From positions 203,103 to 267,102 of the forward strand of contig NZ_CANKWO010000003.1 of assembly GCF_947487515.1 (NCBI RefSeq): a stretch of 64,000 nucleotides of DNA, given 5' to 3'. The translations under genes were made by a program, and so were the position numbers. Below, in pieces: positions 55,661 to 64,000 of the stretch. A model generated the notes under the pieces. The model saw only the letters and a program-made list of their open reading frames with translations. It was not told the DNA's origin and searched no databases. This DNA is from an uncultured Litoreibacter sp. GTDB taxonomy: Bacteria > Pseudomonadota > Alphaproteobacteria > Rhodobacterales > Rhodobacteraceae. Positions within the stretch are counted from its first letter, which is position 1. Each line of letters begins with the position of its first letter.

Positions 55661-56341
55661 ATGCGCATTTTGCTTTTGGAAGATGACAAGCAACTTGGAC
55701 CATGGATCGCCGGCGGATTGCGCGAGGAAGGCCATGTCGTCGACCATTTTGAGGATGGAAAGGACGCCCTGATCGCGGCCATGGGGCAGGAGTTTGATCT
55801 CTTGATCCTTGATCGCATGGTGCCGGGCCTAGATGGTCTGGCGGTGCTGAAGTCACTACGGGCATCCAAGGACACCACGCCTGCCTTGTTCCTGACGGCG
55901 CTTGGTGAAGTGGATGCGCGGGTGGAAGGGTTTGAAGCTGGCGGCGATGATTACCTGACGAAGCCGTTTGCCTTTGTCGAACTCTCTGCTCGGGTCAGCG
56001 CTTTGGGGCGCCGTCGGGACGGGGCGCAGATGGAGCAGGAGCAAACGGTGCTGCGGTACGGCGACCTCACGCTTGATTTGCTGTCGCGTCAATGCGACCG
56101 GCAAGGCACGGCGATTGACCTGATGGCAAAGGAATTCAAGCTGCTGGAATATTTCATGCGCCGACCCGGGCGGCTCGTGACGCGCACAATGTTGCTGGAG
56201 CAGGTTTGGGACATGAGCTTTGATCCCACAACAAGCGTCGTAGAAACCCATATCAGCCGCCTACGTTCAAAAATCGACAAACCTTTTGATGATCAACTGC
56301 TGCGCACGCGCAGGGGCGAGGGCTATGTCTTTGGCACTTAA
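55661..56341 (+). CDS. OmpR-family response regulator
   Basis: This 226-residue regulator has a receiver domain with acidic pocket E7-D8-D9, phosphoacceptor D51 (LLILDRMVP) and K in YLTKPFAF. It also has an OmpR-type winged helix (DLMAKEFKLLEYFMRRPGR, then RLRSKIDKPFDDQLLRTRRG). It overlaps the histidine kinase gene by 17 bases. The PepSY protein upstream and the small membrane protein downstream of the kinase are likely targets or partners, pointing to envelope or cation sensing. Confidence 0.94.
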   Translation: MRILLLEDDKQLGPWIAGGLREEGHVVDHFEDGKDALIAAMGQEFDLLILDRMVPGLDGLAVLKSLRASKDTTPALFLTALGEVDARVEGFEAGGDDYLTKPFAFVELSARVSALGRRRDGAQMEQEQTVLRYGDLTLDLLSRQCDRQGTAIDLMAKEFKLLEYFMRRPGRLVTRTMLLEQVWDMSFDPTTSVVETHISRLRSKIDKPFDDQLLRTRRGEGYVFGT

Positions 56342-57608
56342 ACTACTTGGCAAACTGCGTTGGTTGCTGCGGTCATCCACCCTGCGGCTGGCTTTGATGT
56401 TGTCCGCCATTTTTGCCATCGGTTTTGCAATTGCGATCTTTGTTGCGCTGACATTGGGAGAAGATGCCAATGAACGGCGGGTAGATGCGTCGCTTTCGGC
56501 ATTGGCTGGCGCGACGGAACTGGAAGACATGACCGAAGACAGGCCGGGCATGATATTGCGGTCGACAGATGATCTTCGAGGACTGCCAAAGCGGTTTCAG
56601 CGCTCTGTGCAACGCGGTGGCGGAACGGTGCATTTGGAACGAGAGTTTCGCGGCTCGGAAGTCTGGCGCGTCTTGGTTACGGAGGATAGTGAAGGCACGT
56701 CTGTATTGGTTGCTGTTTCCTTGGAAGACACGGAAGAAACACAAGCGCTCCTTGCCGGTTTTCTCTGGATCACAGCGGCTATTGTGGTGGCTTTAACGCT
56801 TGTCGTCGGCCTGATCACCGGACTTCTGGCGCAACGGCGCCTATCGCGCATTGGTGATACTCTCGGGCTTTTGGCGGCGGGCGATTTAGCGGCGCGGACT
56901 GGCCACCTACGACCCAAGGACGATTTGGACGATGTGGCGCGACAGTTGGATGTGACCGCGGCAGAGCTGGAACGCCTCGTGACCCAAACCCGCCATCTTA
57001 GCGCGAGTATTGCGCATGATTTGCGAACGCCTTTGGCCAGATTGCGAGCGCAGCTAGAGATGCTGCCCAAAGGCGATGCGCGTGGTGCCGCTCTCGAAGA
57101 GGCGAGCCGTTTGTCGGACATCTTTGACACGATTATGCGCGTGGCACGGATTGAGGCCGCACAAGGAACGGACGGGTTTGAAACCGTCGACGTCGCTGAA
57201 CTGCTCGAAGACGTCGCAGAGATTTTCGGCCCCGTTGTTGAGGATGATGGGAAGTCCCTTACGCTTGATTTGGTTGACGCCGGTCAGGTGCAGGCCGATC
57301 GGAAAATGCTGTTTCAGGCCATTGCCAACTTGATTCAAAACGCCCTTGTCCATGGCGGCGCGCAGATCACCTTGTTTGCCGCGGGCCGCTCCTTCGGGGT
57401 GGCGGACAATGGGGCCGGTGTTGATCCAGCGCAATATTCGGAAATCATCAAACCAATGGTGCGCCTTGATGCCGCTCGCACGCGGGATGGTTCCGGCCTT
57501 GGCCTTGCCTTGGTACGCGCAGTGGCAGACCGGCATAGCGCCCGGCTGGAACTTTCAAAGCACCAGCCAAGCGGGCTGAGGGTCACGCTGAACTTTGCAA
57601 ATTTGTAA
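56325..57608 (+). CDS. Sensor histidine kinase
   Basis: This 427-residue membrane kinase has TM1 (about 21-44), a periplasmic sensor domain (about 45-143), TM2 (about 145-168), a HAMP domain, a dimerisation helix with H231 in SIAHDLRTPLARL, and an ATPase domain (NLIQNALVHGG, then DNGAGV and DGSGLGLALVRAV). It phosphorylates the overlapping response regulator. The ATG of MSLALKLLGK lies inside the regulator gene; earlier in-frame starts are less suited. The sensor domain family is not recognised. Confidence 0.93.
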   Translation: MSLALKLLGKLRWLLRSSTLRLALMLSAIFAIGFAIAIFVALTLGEDANERRVDASLSALAGATELEDMTEDRPGMILRSTDDLRGLPKRFQRSVQRGGGTVHLEREFRGSEVWRVLVTEDSEGTSVLVAVSLEDTEETQALLAGFLWITAAIVVALTLVVGLITGLLAQRRLSRIGDTLGLLAAGDLAARTGHLRPKDDLDDVARQLDVTAAELERLVTQTRHLSASIAHDLRTPLARLRAQLEMLPKGDARGAALEEASRLSDIFDTIMRVARIEAAQGTDGFETVDVAELLEDVAEIFGPVVEDDGKSLTLDLVDAGQVQADRKMLFQAIANLIQNALVHGGAQITLFAAGRSFGVADNGAGVDPAQYSEIIKPMVRLDAARTRDGSGLGLALVRAVADRHSARLELSKHQPSGLRVTLNFANL

Positions 57609-57686
57609 GGTTAGCGTCAGGCGCGCGTAAAATCAGATGCCCATAACAGTTTCATCGAAACAAAAAATGAAACTGGAGAGACCAAA

Positions 57687-57896
57687 ATGAAAACCCTCAT
57701 CAACAAAGTTACCACCGCAATCTCTGGCGCGGTTCTGTTTGCAGCGGCGGTTGCTATGGCGGGTCTCGGCTTTGCCATGATCGCATTGCTCGCGTTCTTT
57801 GCCTTCATCGCCATTGGCGTCGCCCTTCTTGCCGCGCCCTTCGCTCCAGCGGCCGAGCCCGACGAAGCTGAGCTGGACGCCGAAGTCACCGCTTGA
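57687..57896 (+). CDS. Small two-helix membrane protein
   Basis: This 69-residue protein starts MKTLINKVTTAISGAVLFAA and has two alanine-rich hydrophobic segments with an acidic C-terminus (AAEPDEAELDAEVTA). A GGAGAGACC site precedes the ATG. It follows the histidine kinase by 78 bases and may belong to the same regulon. No family is recognised. After it, about 260 bases up to the DUF4123 remnant hold no gene I can support. Confidence 0.7.
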   Translation: MKTLINKVTTAISGAVLFAAAVAMAGLGFAMIALLAFFAFIAIGVALLAAPFAPAAEPDEAELDAEVTA

Positions 57897-58155
57897 ATGG
57901 CTGCTTTCCAATGCGCGTTCGAGCCACGATAGAGCGATCCCCAAACCGGGGCTTCCAATGAAAGGTAACGGGGCTCTCGTGGATTTCATCACATCAACAG
58001 TTAGAAATCACCCTGCCTGAATTGTTGGCTCGACCAACACATGAGGCCTTGACCCATCAATGCGGCACTAGGCGTCCTGCCATGACGGGTGATCCGAAAA
58101 CGGGCAGGGGAAAACGACGGGTCGGGGTGGAGGTCAAACTCGGCGCCGGCCCGAT

Positions 58156-58930
58156 CTACCCCTGCTTCATCGGTGTCCGCTCTGACGTTATATGAGTGGT
58201 CTCATAAGCTTGAAACGAAGGCTGCGAATTGCCTTTGGCCTCGTTTTCCATGCGTGCCGCCCAAGCGTCTGCGAGATCGATAAGGACGGCTTTGAATTGT
58301 TGCGTTCTGGATTTCAGCCCGAATTGGAGCGATTTTCACAGTGTCGCCGGTGATGTTCGCGTGACTAATGATCATTGACACCCAATGGCCAGATTTCAGT
58401 TCAAACAGGTCCTTGCAGCGTGACGGCACCAAGGCGATAGCTTCGAAGTAGTCTCTCGTCGCGTTGGTTTCCCAGAACCGGAAAAAGCGATCAGGGCTGT
58501 GTTCACTGGTCGAGCGAATGAACTTGCGCAGGTGGGTCCAGATGACGTCCATAGGTGCGTCGGAACGCAACAGGATGCCCGTGCCAGCGTCCCAGTGGTC
58601 GGTAAAGAAAGATCGGTGAAACGGCGAAACCCGATCCGCGGGCAAGGTTAACTCGATCAGAAAGGGTGCGCTTTGTGCGAATTGCTCCTCCGCGTCGCCT
58701 TTGAAAAGACAGCGGGTTGGCAGGTTGAGCGTATCAAGGTCGAACACTTTGGTGATGGATTGCCTTAAGTGGGCGTCGACAACCAGATAAGTGTGTTCCG
58801 CGCTGCCCCCGAAAAGAAGCTGAAACAGCTCTGGATCGATCCACTGCCGATCCCAAAACGCCACGCCTTTTTGTGCCGGCGGTTTTGAGACCTCCAGCAT
58901 ATCGATTTGCAAACATGTAGCGTTCGTCAT
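58156..58930 (-). pseudogene. DUF4123-domain adaptor with a +1 frameshift near its 3' end
   Basis: The first ~215 residues carry a DUF4123 domain (about 45-165): YLVVDAHLRQSITKVFDLD, then FRFWETNATRDYFEAI with the hallmark FRFW. After a +1 shift near 58290-58297 the frame continues AVLIDLADAWAARMENEAKG, then QPSFQAYETTHI, ending at TAG 58156-58158. The unshifted frame ends earlier in an Arg-rich tail with poor composition. The gene starts directly after the stop of the 99-residue gene (TAAATG). It is the second DUF4123 gene of the window. A true frameshift and a sequencing error are both possible. Confidence 0.75.
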
Positions 58931-59230
58931 TTACCGGCCTCGAAGCGCCTTGCGCAATTGCGGCTTCACGAAGGTATAGAACCTTCCTTCCTCTTCCAGC
59001 CGTTCTTCGAGCGCTCCTTTTGGCATATCGCGAAGGGTGGCGGCGTATGAGACGGCTTCGCGATCGCTTTTGAGGTGCATCGCAATGAGAAGAGGATCGA
59101 CCGAGTCCCTATGGGGATAAGCGCGGATGATGAAGATGCTGTTATCGATTTTCCACTGCGGCTTCGTTTTTTCGAATTTCAGAATATCTTCCCATGCATA
59201 GGGCAGCACATCTCGGCGCCATTCGGTCAT
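58931..59230 (-). CDS. Hypothetical 99-residue protein between PAD and DUF4123
   Basis: This protein starts MTEWRRDVLPYAWEDILKFE and has a basic C-terminus (RKALRGR). It contains AYPHRDSVDPLLIAMHL and no signal peptide. I do not recognise a family. Its ATG overlaps the frameshift-corrected deiminase stop (ATGA), and its TAA abuts the DUF4123 ATG, so the three genes form a tight chain. Its position suggests an immunity protein or a co-adaptor; the sequence does not decide. The frame is intact. Confidence 0.7.
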   Translation of the reverse strand: MTEWRRDVLPYAWEDILKFEKTKPQWKIDNSIFIIRAYPHRDSVDPLLIAMHLKSDREAVSYAATLRDMPKGALEERLEEEGRFYTFVKPQLRKALRGR

Positions 59231-59816
59231 GGTTTTACGTCTGTATTCATTGTGCACCGGTGACAACCCTGCCACCATTTCGTGCTGGGAGGTTTGCGCT
59301 TTAAGTTGGTGCCACAATGTATTTCACCTTGCATCCAGCGGTAGGTCAAAAAGCAGTCGACGTAGTGCAGGGTCACGTCGGAATTCGAAGCAAACGCCCC
59401 GTCAATCGCGGTTTGAAATGCACTTGTACTTCCGGCGCGCCGACGACAGGGCCGAACGGCTTGGGAATGATTCGATCAGCCTTTCGTCCAGGCTTCGTTA
59501 CAACCAGCATGTTAACGGATCCGGGGTTAGGGCAATGCAGCCCAAAGTTTGCGGTTTGTTTGGTGACGTGAATAAAATCGCTATCCCTCAGGCCTAACTC
59601 GGATTCTAACGGCGCCTTTTGGGCGTTCAGCACCGATTGAACTCTGCCTTGAAAGCAGACCAAGTCGCTATCTGCCAGAAAGAGCCTGACGGCTTGCAAG
59701 ATGTTGAGTGCCATGTCTGGCCACGCGAAGGCGGGCGGTTTCGGTGTGGGCAACCACGCCTCCGACTTCATGGCGCTGAAGTGAAAGGCCGAGCCTGCAT
59801 AAGCCCAACCATTCAT
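59227..59816 (-). pseudogene. Protein-arginine deiminase C-terminal fragment with frameshift
   Basis: The first frame from 59816 reads LESELGLRDSDFIHVTKQ, SVNMLVV and IIPKPFGPVVGAP. A one-base loss near 59431-59441 moves the frame to SNSDVTLHYVDCFLTYRW, then QGEIHCGTNLKRKP and WW. The IPKPFGP and GE(I/V)HCGTN motifs are hallmarks of the C-terminal domain of protein-arginine deiminases; the catalytic cysteine codon is 59314-59316. The upstream part of the domain with catalytic His and Asp is missing, cut at the exporter stop. TGA at 59227-59229 overlaps the next ATG. It is probably a dead toxin remnant. Confidence 0.8.
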
Positions 59817-59836
59817 GACCCATGGTCGTGCGAAAG

Positions 59837-60783
<947 letters not shown>

Positions 60784-60799
<16 letters not shown>

Positions 60800-61455
60800 G
60801 TGATGCGAATGTCGGTGGCGAATTCACCCCCGATGAGCGGGATGTCGTTTTCTTCCAAATCCGCATTTGCGTCCAAGCTCAGCAATTGAGCTTGCATCAG
60901 GGCCAGCTGACCTTCGATATCCGGCTCGATCCGCAATATATCGCAGTCGTCACGCCCCTTGATGGTGACCGGAAGGGTCACATCATAGGCGGTGTAATAT
61001 GACGGGTCGAAGGCCTTCAAGGAGACGGGATCACCCGACAACTTCGGAGAGCCGGACACCTCGCGCAGATGCGACGAGATCAAGCGCCCCTTTATCATAT
61101 CGGCGGTCGGGTCTATTGGACGTGACAGCTTTAGCACTTGCCCGTCCAGCACGACTTCCAAATCCCCCGCATATCCCTGCACCCAATTCGCATCAAATCC
61201 AGTTAGGTCTTCGCGCTCTTGATCGGTTAGCGCGCCATCGCCATCAGCATCAACTTTGTAATCCTCGGCCAACAGCAGCGAATACAGGTCGTCATATTGC
61301 CATGTGACCTTCACATGGGTCATCCGCCCTTGATCGTCGAAAATGACCTCTAGGCCTGTGTCTATAAAGACATGCGGATGGGCGGTGACGGCTTTAGGGG
61401 TGGTGGCCAACATGGCTGCAAGCGTGACGGCCAGACCAGTTTTAGCGTTCAGCAT
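60784..61455 (-). CDS. DUF1007 periplasmic protein, exporter partner
   Basis: This 223-residue protein begins with a signal peptide (LNAKTGLAVTLAAMLATTPK, then AVTAHPHVFID). The HPHVFID motif and the rest match DUF1007, a family usually encoded next to NicO/RcnA exporters and thought to act as a periplasmic metal-binding partner. It contains an EF-hand-like DADGDGALTDQE stretch. It precedes the exporter gene with 16-base overlap and forms one operon with it. Confidence 0.88.
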
Positions 61456-61487
61456 TATATGGGTTCCCGCAAGAGAAATAGGGCGCT

Positions 61488-61904
61488 TCAGGTTCGGCGC
61501 AGCCGGATCACGACGTCAACTTTGGCGATCTCGGTGCCCTCGGGGGCTTCTGGCAGCGTGGCGATCTCAAGCTGTTCCTTCGGGGCGTCGGTCAACAGGC
61601 CGTCGTCTTCCCAGAAGAAATGCGGGTGATCGTCAACGCGTGTGTCAAAGTAGCTTTTTGTGCCATCGACCATAACTTCGCGGATCAAGCCCGCTTCCGA
61701 GAAGGCCTTGAGGGTGTTGTAGACCGTGGCCAATGATACACCATCGGTGTGGTCCGTTGCCGCAGCATGCAGGCTTTCAGCGGTGATATGACGGTGCTGG
61801 CCATCGCCCACAAGCAGCTCGGCCAGAGCCACGCGCTGACGCGTCGGGCGCAAGCCTGCACCCGCCAACCATTCCGTTCCACGTTTGGTCCCAATCGACA
61901 ACAT
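61488..61904 (-). CDS. irr: Fur-superfamily regulator, probable Irr
   Basis: This 138-residue protein has the Fur-like DNA-binding domain (GLRPTRQRVALAELLVGDGQ, then GVSLATVYNTLKAFSEAGLI) and the VDGTKSYFDTRVDDHPHFFW segment typical of Irr. Irr controls iron and haem genes in alphaproteobacteria, depending on haem. The HHH-type haem site is reduced to DHPHF here. It faces fabA, the usual neighbour of irr in this class. Fur or PerR are less likely from length and motifs. Confidence 0.82.
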   Translation of the reverse strand: MLSIGTKRGTEWLAGAGLRPTRQRVALAELLVGDGQHRHITAESLHAAATDHTDGVSLATVYNTLKAFSEAGLIREVMVDGTKSYFDTRVDDHPHFFWEDDGLLTDAPKEQLEIATLPEAPEGTEIAKVDVVIRLRRT

Positions 61905-62063
61905 ATGTCAAATTCCTTTGCTTGCCTTACATATAGAGCCTGCACCCCCCATGTTTCAAATGAAAATCAGTCGCAAGTGCCCAATGGCGGCCCTTGCACG
62001 CGATAAAGCGCCAATGCTAGGTGTAACATTAGGAAACAATACGAGATATGGGGGCAGGGTGGC

Positions 62064-62573
62064 ATGAGCGATTACCCAACGAGCTTTGACAAAGACGCAC
62101 TTTTGAAATGCGCGCGCGGCGAGCTGTTCGGCGTAGGCAATGCGCAGCTTCCAGCCCCGCCTATGCTGATGATGGATCGCATCACTGAAGTATCAAGTGA
62201 TGGCGGCGCACATGGCAAAGGTCACATCCTCGCCGAATTCGACATCACACCCGAGCTGTGGTTCTTCGACTGCCACTTTCCAGGCAACCCGATTATGCCC
62301 GGCTGCCTTGGCCTTGATGGCCTGTGGCAGCTGACCGGCTTCAACCTTGGCTGGCGCGGCTGGCAAGGCCGTGGCTATGCGCTGGGTGTGGGCGAAGTGA
62401 AGCTGAAAGGCATGGTGCGCCCTGACCGCAAGATGCTGACTTACAAAATCGACTTCACTAAGGCGATCCAAACCCGCCGCCTGACGATGGGCGTGGCAGA
62501 TGGCATCGTGGAAGCCGATGGCGAAGTCATCTACGAAGTAAAAGACATGAAAGTCGCTCTTTCAGAGAGCTAA
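62064..62573 (+). CDS. fabA: 3-hydroxydecanoyl-ACP dehydratase/isomerase
   Basis: This 169-residue enzyme makes trans-2- and cis-3-decenoyl-ACP, the branch to unsaturated fatty acids. It carries [15 protein letters not shown] with H71 as base and D85 in LGLDGLWQL. The start [10 protein letters not shown] agrees with the family. It begins a fabA-fabB-fabI operon (22 bases to fabB) facing irr across a 159-base promoter gap, in which no clear iron-control box was found. Confidence 0.96.
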   Translation: MSDYPTSFDKDALLKCARGELFGVGNAQLPAPPMLMMDRITEVSSDGGAHGKGHILAEFDITPELWFFDCHFPGNPIMPGCLGLDGLWQLTGFNLGWRGWQGRGYALGVGEVKLKGMVRPDRKMLTYKIDFTKAIQTRRLTMGVADGIVEADGEVIYEVKDMKVALSES

Positions 62574-62594
62574 ATCCCAAAGAGGAGCACGCCC

Positions 62595-63824
62595 ATGCGT
62601 CGCGTCGTCGTCACAGGTTTGGGGATCGTATCCCCCATCGGCAATAGCGCCGAAGAAGTTACTGCCGCTTTGAAGGCTGGCACATCCGGCATCGTTGCCT
62701 CCGAGGTGATGGCCGAGCACGGGTTCCGTAGTCAGATTGCCGGTACGTTGAAGATTGACGTGACCGAACATGTCGACAAGCGCCGCCTGCGCTTCATGGG
62801 GCCGGGGGCGGCTTATGCCCATATCGCGATGGAGCAAGCGATTGCCGATGCGGGCCTTGAAGAAAGCGATATCGTTAACCCGCGCACGGGGCTGATCGCC
62901 GGATCGGGCGGGCCATCCACATCGGCCATGTTTACGGCGCACCAATCGGTGCTAAAAACGGGTGCTACCAAACGCATCGGGCCATTTGCCGTGCCCAAAT
63001 GCATGGGCTCTACGATTTCCGCCAACTTGGCGACAGCCTATCAGATCAAGGGGATCAACTACTCGATCACCTCGGCTTGTTCGACCTCGTTGCACTGCAT
63101 CGGGGCCGCATCCGAGCAGATCATGATGGGCAAGCAAGACGTCATGTTCGCCGGTGGCGGCGAGGAACTCGATTGGACGCTGTCCTGCCTGTTCGACGCG
63201 ATGGGGGCTATGTCCTCCAAGTATAACGACACGCCGACACTCGCGTCCCGCGCCTTTGACGCCAACCGCGACGGCTTTGTGATCGCAGGCGGCGGCGGCA
63301 TGGTGGTGCTGGAGGATCTGGAGCACGCCAAGGCACGCGGGGCAAAAATCTACGCGGAGGTCACCGGTTTCGGGGCCACGTCAGACGGGGCCGACATGGT
63401 GGCCCCATCGGGCGAAGGCGGCGAGCGCGCGATGCGTCTAGCCATGAGCACCATTCCAGAAGGGCGCAACGTCAGCTACATCAACGCACATGGTACGTCT
63501 ACGCCTGTTGGGGATGTGGGCGAAGTCGAAGCCGTGCGCCGCGTGTTTGGCGAGGGCTCCACCCCTCCGATCAGCTCTACCAAGTCCATGACAGGTCACT
63601 CCCAAGGGGCGACCGGTGCGCAAGAAGCGATCTATTGCCTGCTGATGCTGAAAGATGATTTCATCACACCGTCGATCAATGTGGAAACGCTGGATCCCGC
63701 GCTCAACGCAAATGAAATTGCCACAACGTTGGTCGAAAACGCGGGGTTGGATACCGTTATGACGAACTCTTTCGGGTTCGGTGGCACCAACGGTTCCATG
63801 ATGCTTTCTAAGTTTAAGGATTAA
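62595..63824 (+). CDS. fabB: Beta-ketoacyl-ACP synthase I
   Basis: This 409-residue condensing enzyme has active-site C162 in [14 protein letters not shown], and histidines in [11 protein letters not shown] and [10 protein letters not shown]. It elongates the cis-3 product of FabA. An AGAGGAG site precedes the ATG of [10 protein letters not shown]. It lies between fabA and fabI, and only three bases separate its stop from the fabI start. Confidence 0.96.
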   Translation: MRRVVVTGLGIVSPIGNSAEEVTAALKAGTSGIVASEVMAEHGFRSQIAGTLKIDVTEHVDKRRLRFMGPGAAYAHIAMEQAIADAGLEESDIVNPRTGLIAGSGGPSTSAMFTAHQSVLKTGATKRIGPFAVPKCMGSTISANLATAYQIKGINYSITSACSTSLHCIGAASEQIMMGKQDVMFAGGGEELDWTLSCLFDAMGAMSSKYNDTPTLASRAFDANRDGFVIAGGGGMVVLEDLEHAKARGAKIYAEVTGFGATSDGADMVAPSGEGGERAMRLAMSTIPEGRNVSYINAHGTSTPVGDVGEVEAVRRVFGEGSTPPISSTKSMTGHSQGATGAQEAIYCLLMLKDDFITPSINVETLDPALNANEIATTLVENAGLDTVMTNSFGFGGTNGSMMLSKFKD

Positions 63825-63827
63825 TTT

Positions 63828-64000
63828 ATGTCTGACCTGATGAAGGGCAAGCGCGGCCTTATTATGGGCGTCGCGAATGAACGCTCTATCGCTTGGGGCA
63901 TCGCGAAAGCCATGGCCGCAGAAGGTGCCGAGCTGGCGTTTTCCTACCAAGGGGATGCATTTGGCAAACGTGTAGAGCCGCTGGCGGCGTCGCTGGGCTC
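63828..64000 (+). CDS. fabI: Enoyl-ACP reductase, 5' part
   Basis: The visible 57 codons begin [20 protein letters not shown], the NAD-binding start of FabI, and continue [20 protein letters not shown]. The frame runs off the window. FabI reduces enoyl-ACP in each elongation cycle. It follows fabB by three bases and completes the fabABI operon. Confidence 0.93.
   Translation, partial: MSDLMKGKRGLIMGVANERSIAWGIAKAMAAEGAELAFSYQGDAFGKRVEPLAASLG

Overview
The window looks like a chromosomal segment of a marine alphaproteobacterium of the Rhodobacteraceae (Roseobacter group). Signs are the taurine cluster with a SoeABC-type sulfite dehydrogenase, a class I lysyl-tRNA synthetase, an irr/fabA/fabB/fabI block, an NDUFS4-like complex I subunit, moderate-to-high GC and the general gene content. 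This is judged from protein families only; no phylogeny was run.

Layout. 1-15.8 kb is a nearly complete route for taurine. TauABC imports it, Tpa transaminates it to sulfoacetaldehyde, Xsc phosphorolyses that to acetyl phosphate and sulfite, Pta makes acetyl-CoA, and SoeABC oxidises sulfite to sulfate with electrons passed to quinone. A MocR-type TauR is the probable regulator. A small TetR-linked membrane-protein pair sits inside the cluster. 15.8-25.4 kb holds sdaA, a uronate-dehydrogenase-like gene, a glpR/glpDK locus with visible operators, dodecin, a geranylgeranyl-reductase-like flavoprotein, phnA, cspA and small genes. 25.4-40.3 kb is mostly housekeeping (ettA, nadD, dacB, lysK, uvrB, usp). 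It is interrupted by a 763-residue beta-helix protein, a membrane protein broken by an in-frame stop, a 30-residue membrane peptide and an AT-rich K+ channel gene.

40.3-45.2 kb is an accessory island. It contains a degraded 1 kb stretch, then an overlapping triad of DUF4123 protein, zincin metalloprotease and lipoprotein, followed by decayed TniB/TniQ-like transposition genes. The triad has the layout of a type VI secretion adaptor, toxin and immunity module. 45.2-48.8 kb has cdsA/plsC, a pspA/yiaAB operon with four copies of a TetR-type palindrome, and tRNA-Arg(UCU). 48.9-57.9 kb has small regulator-plus-enzyme pairs and a PepSY/two-component locus.

58.1-59.8 kb is a second DUF4123 locus. 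Reading across a one-base frameshift shows the C-terminal end of a protein-arginine deiminase with its catalytic-cysteine motif. It is chained by overlapping or abutting stop/start codons to a 99-residue protein and a second, also frameshifted, DUF4123 gene. 59.8-61.5 kb holds a nickel/cobalt exporter with a 12-unit His-Asp repeat and its DUF1007 partner. 61.5-64 kb holds irr facing fabA-fabB-fabI, with fabI running off the end.

The most novel material is the pair of DUF4123-linked effector-like loci. No VgrG, Hcp, PAAR or sheath gene is present in the window, so delivery would depend on genes elsewhere.
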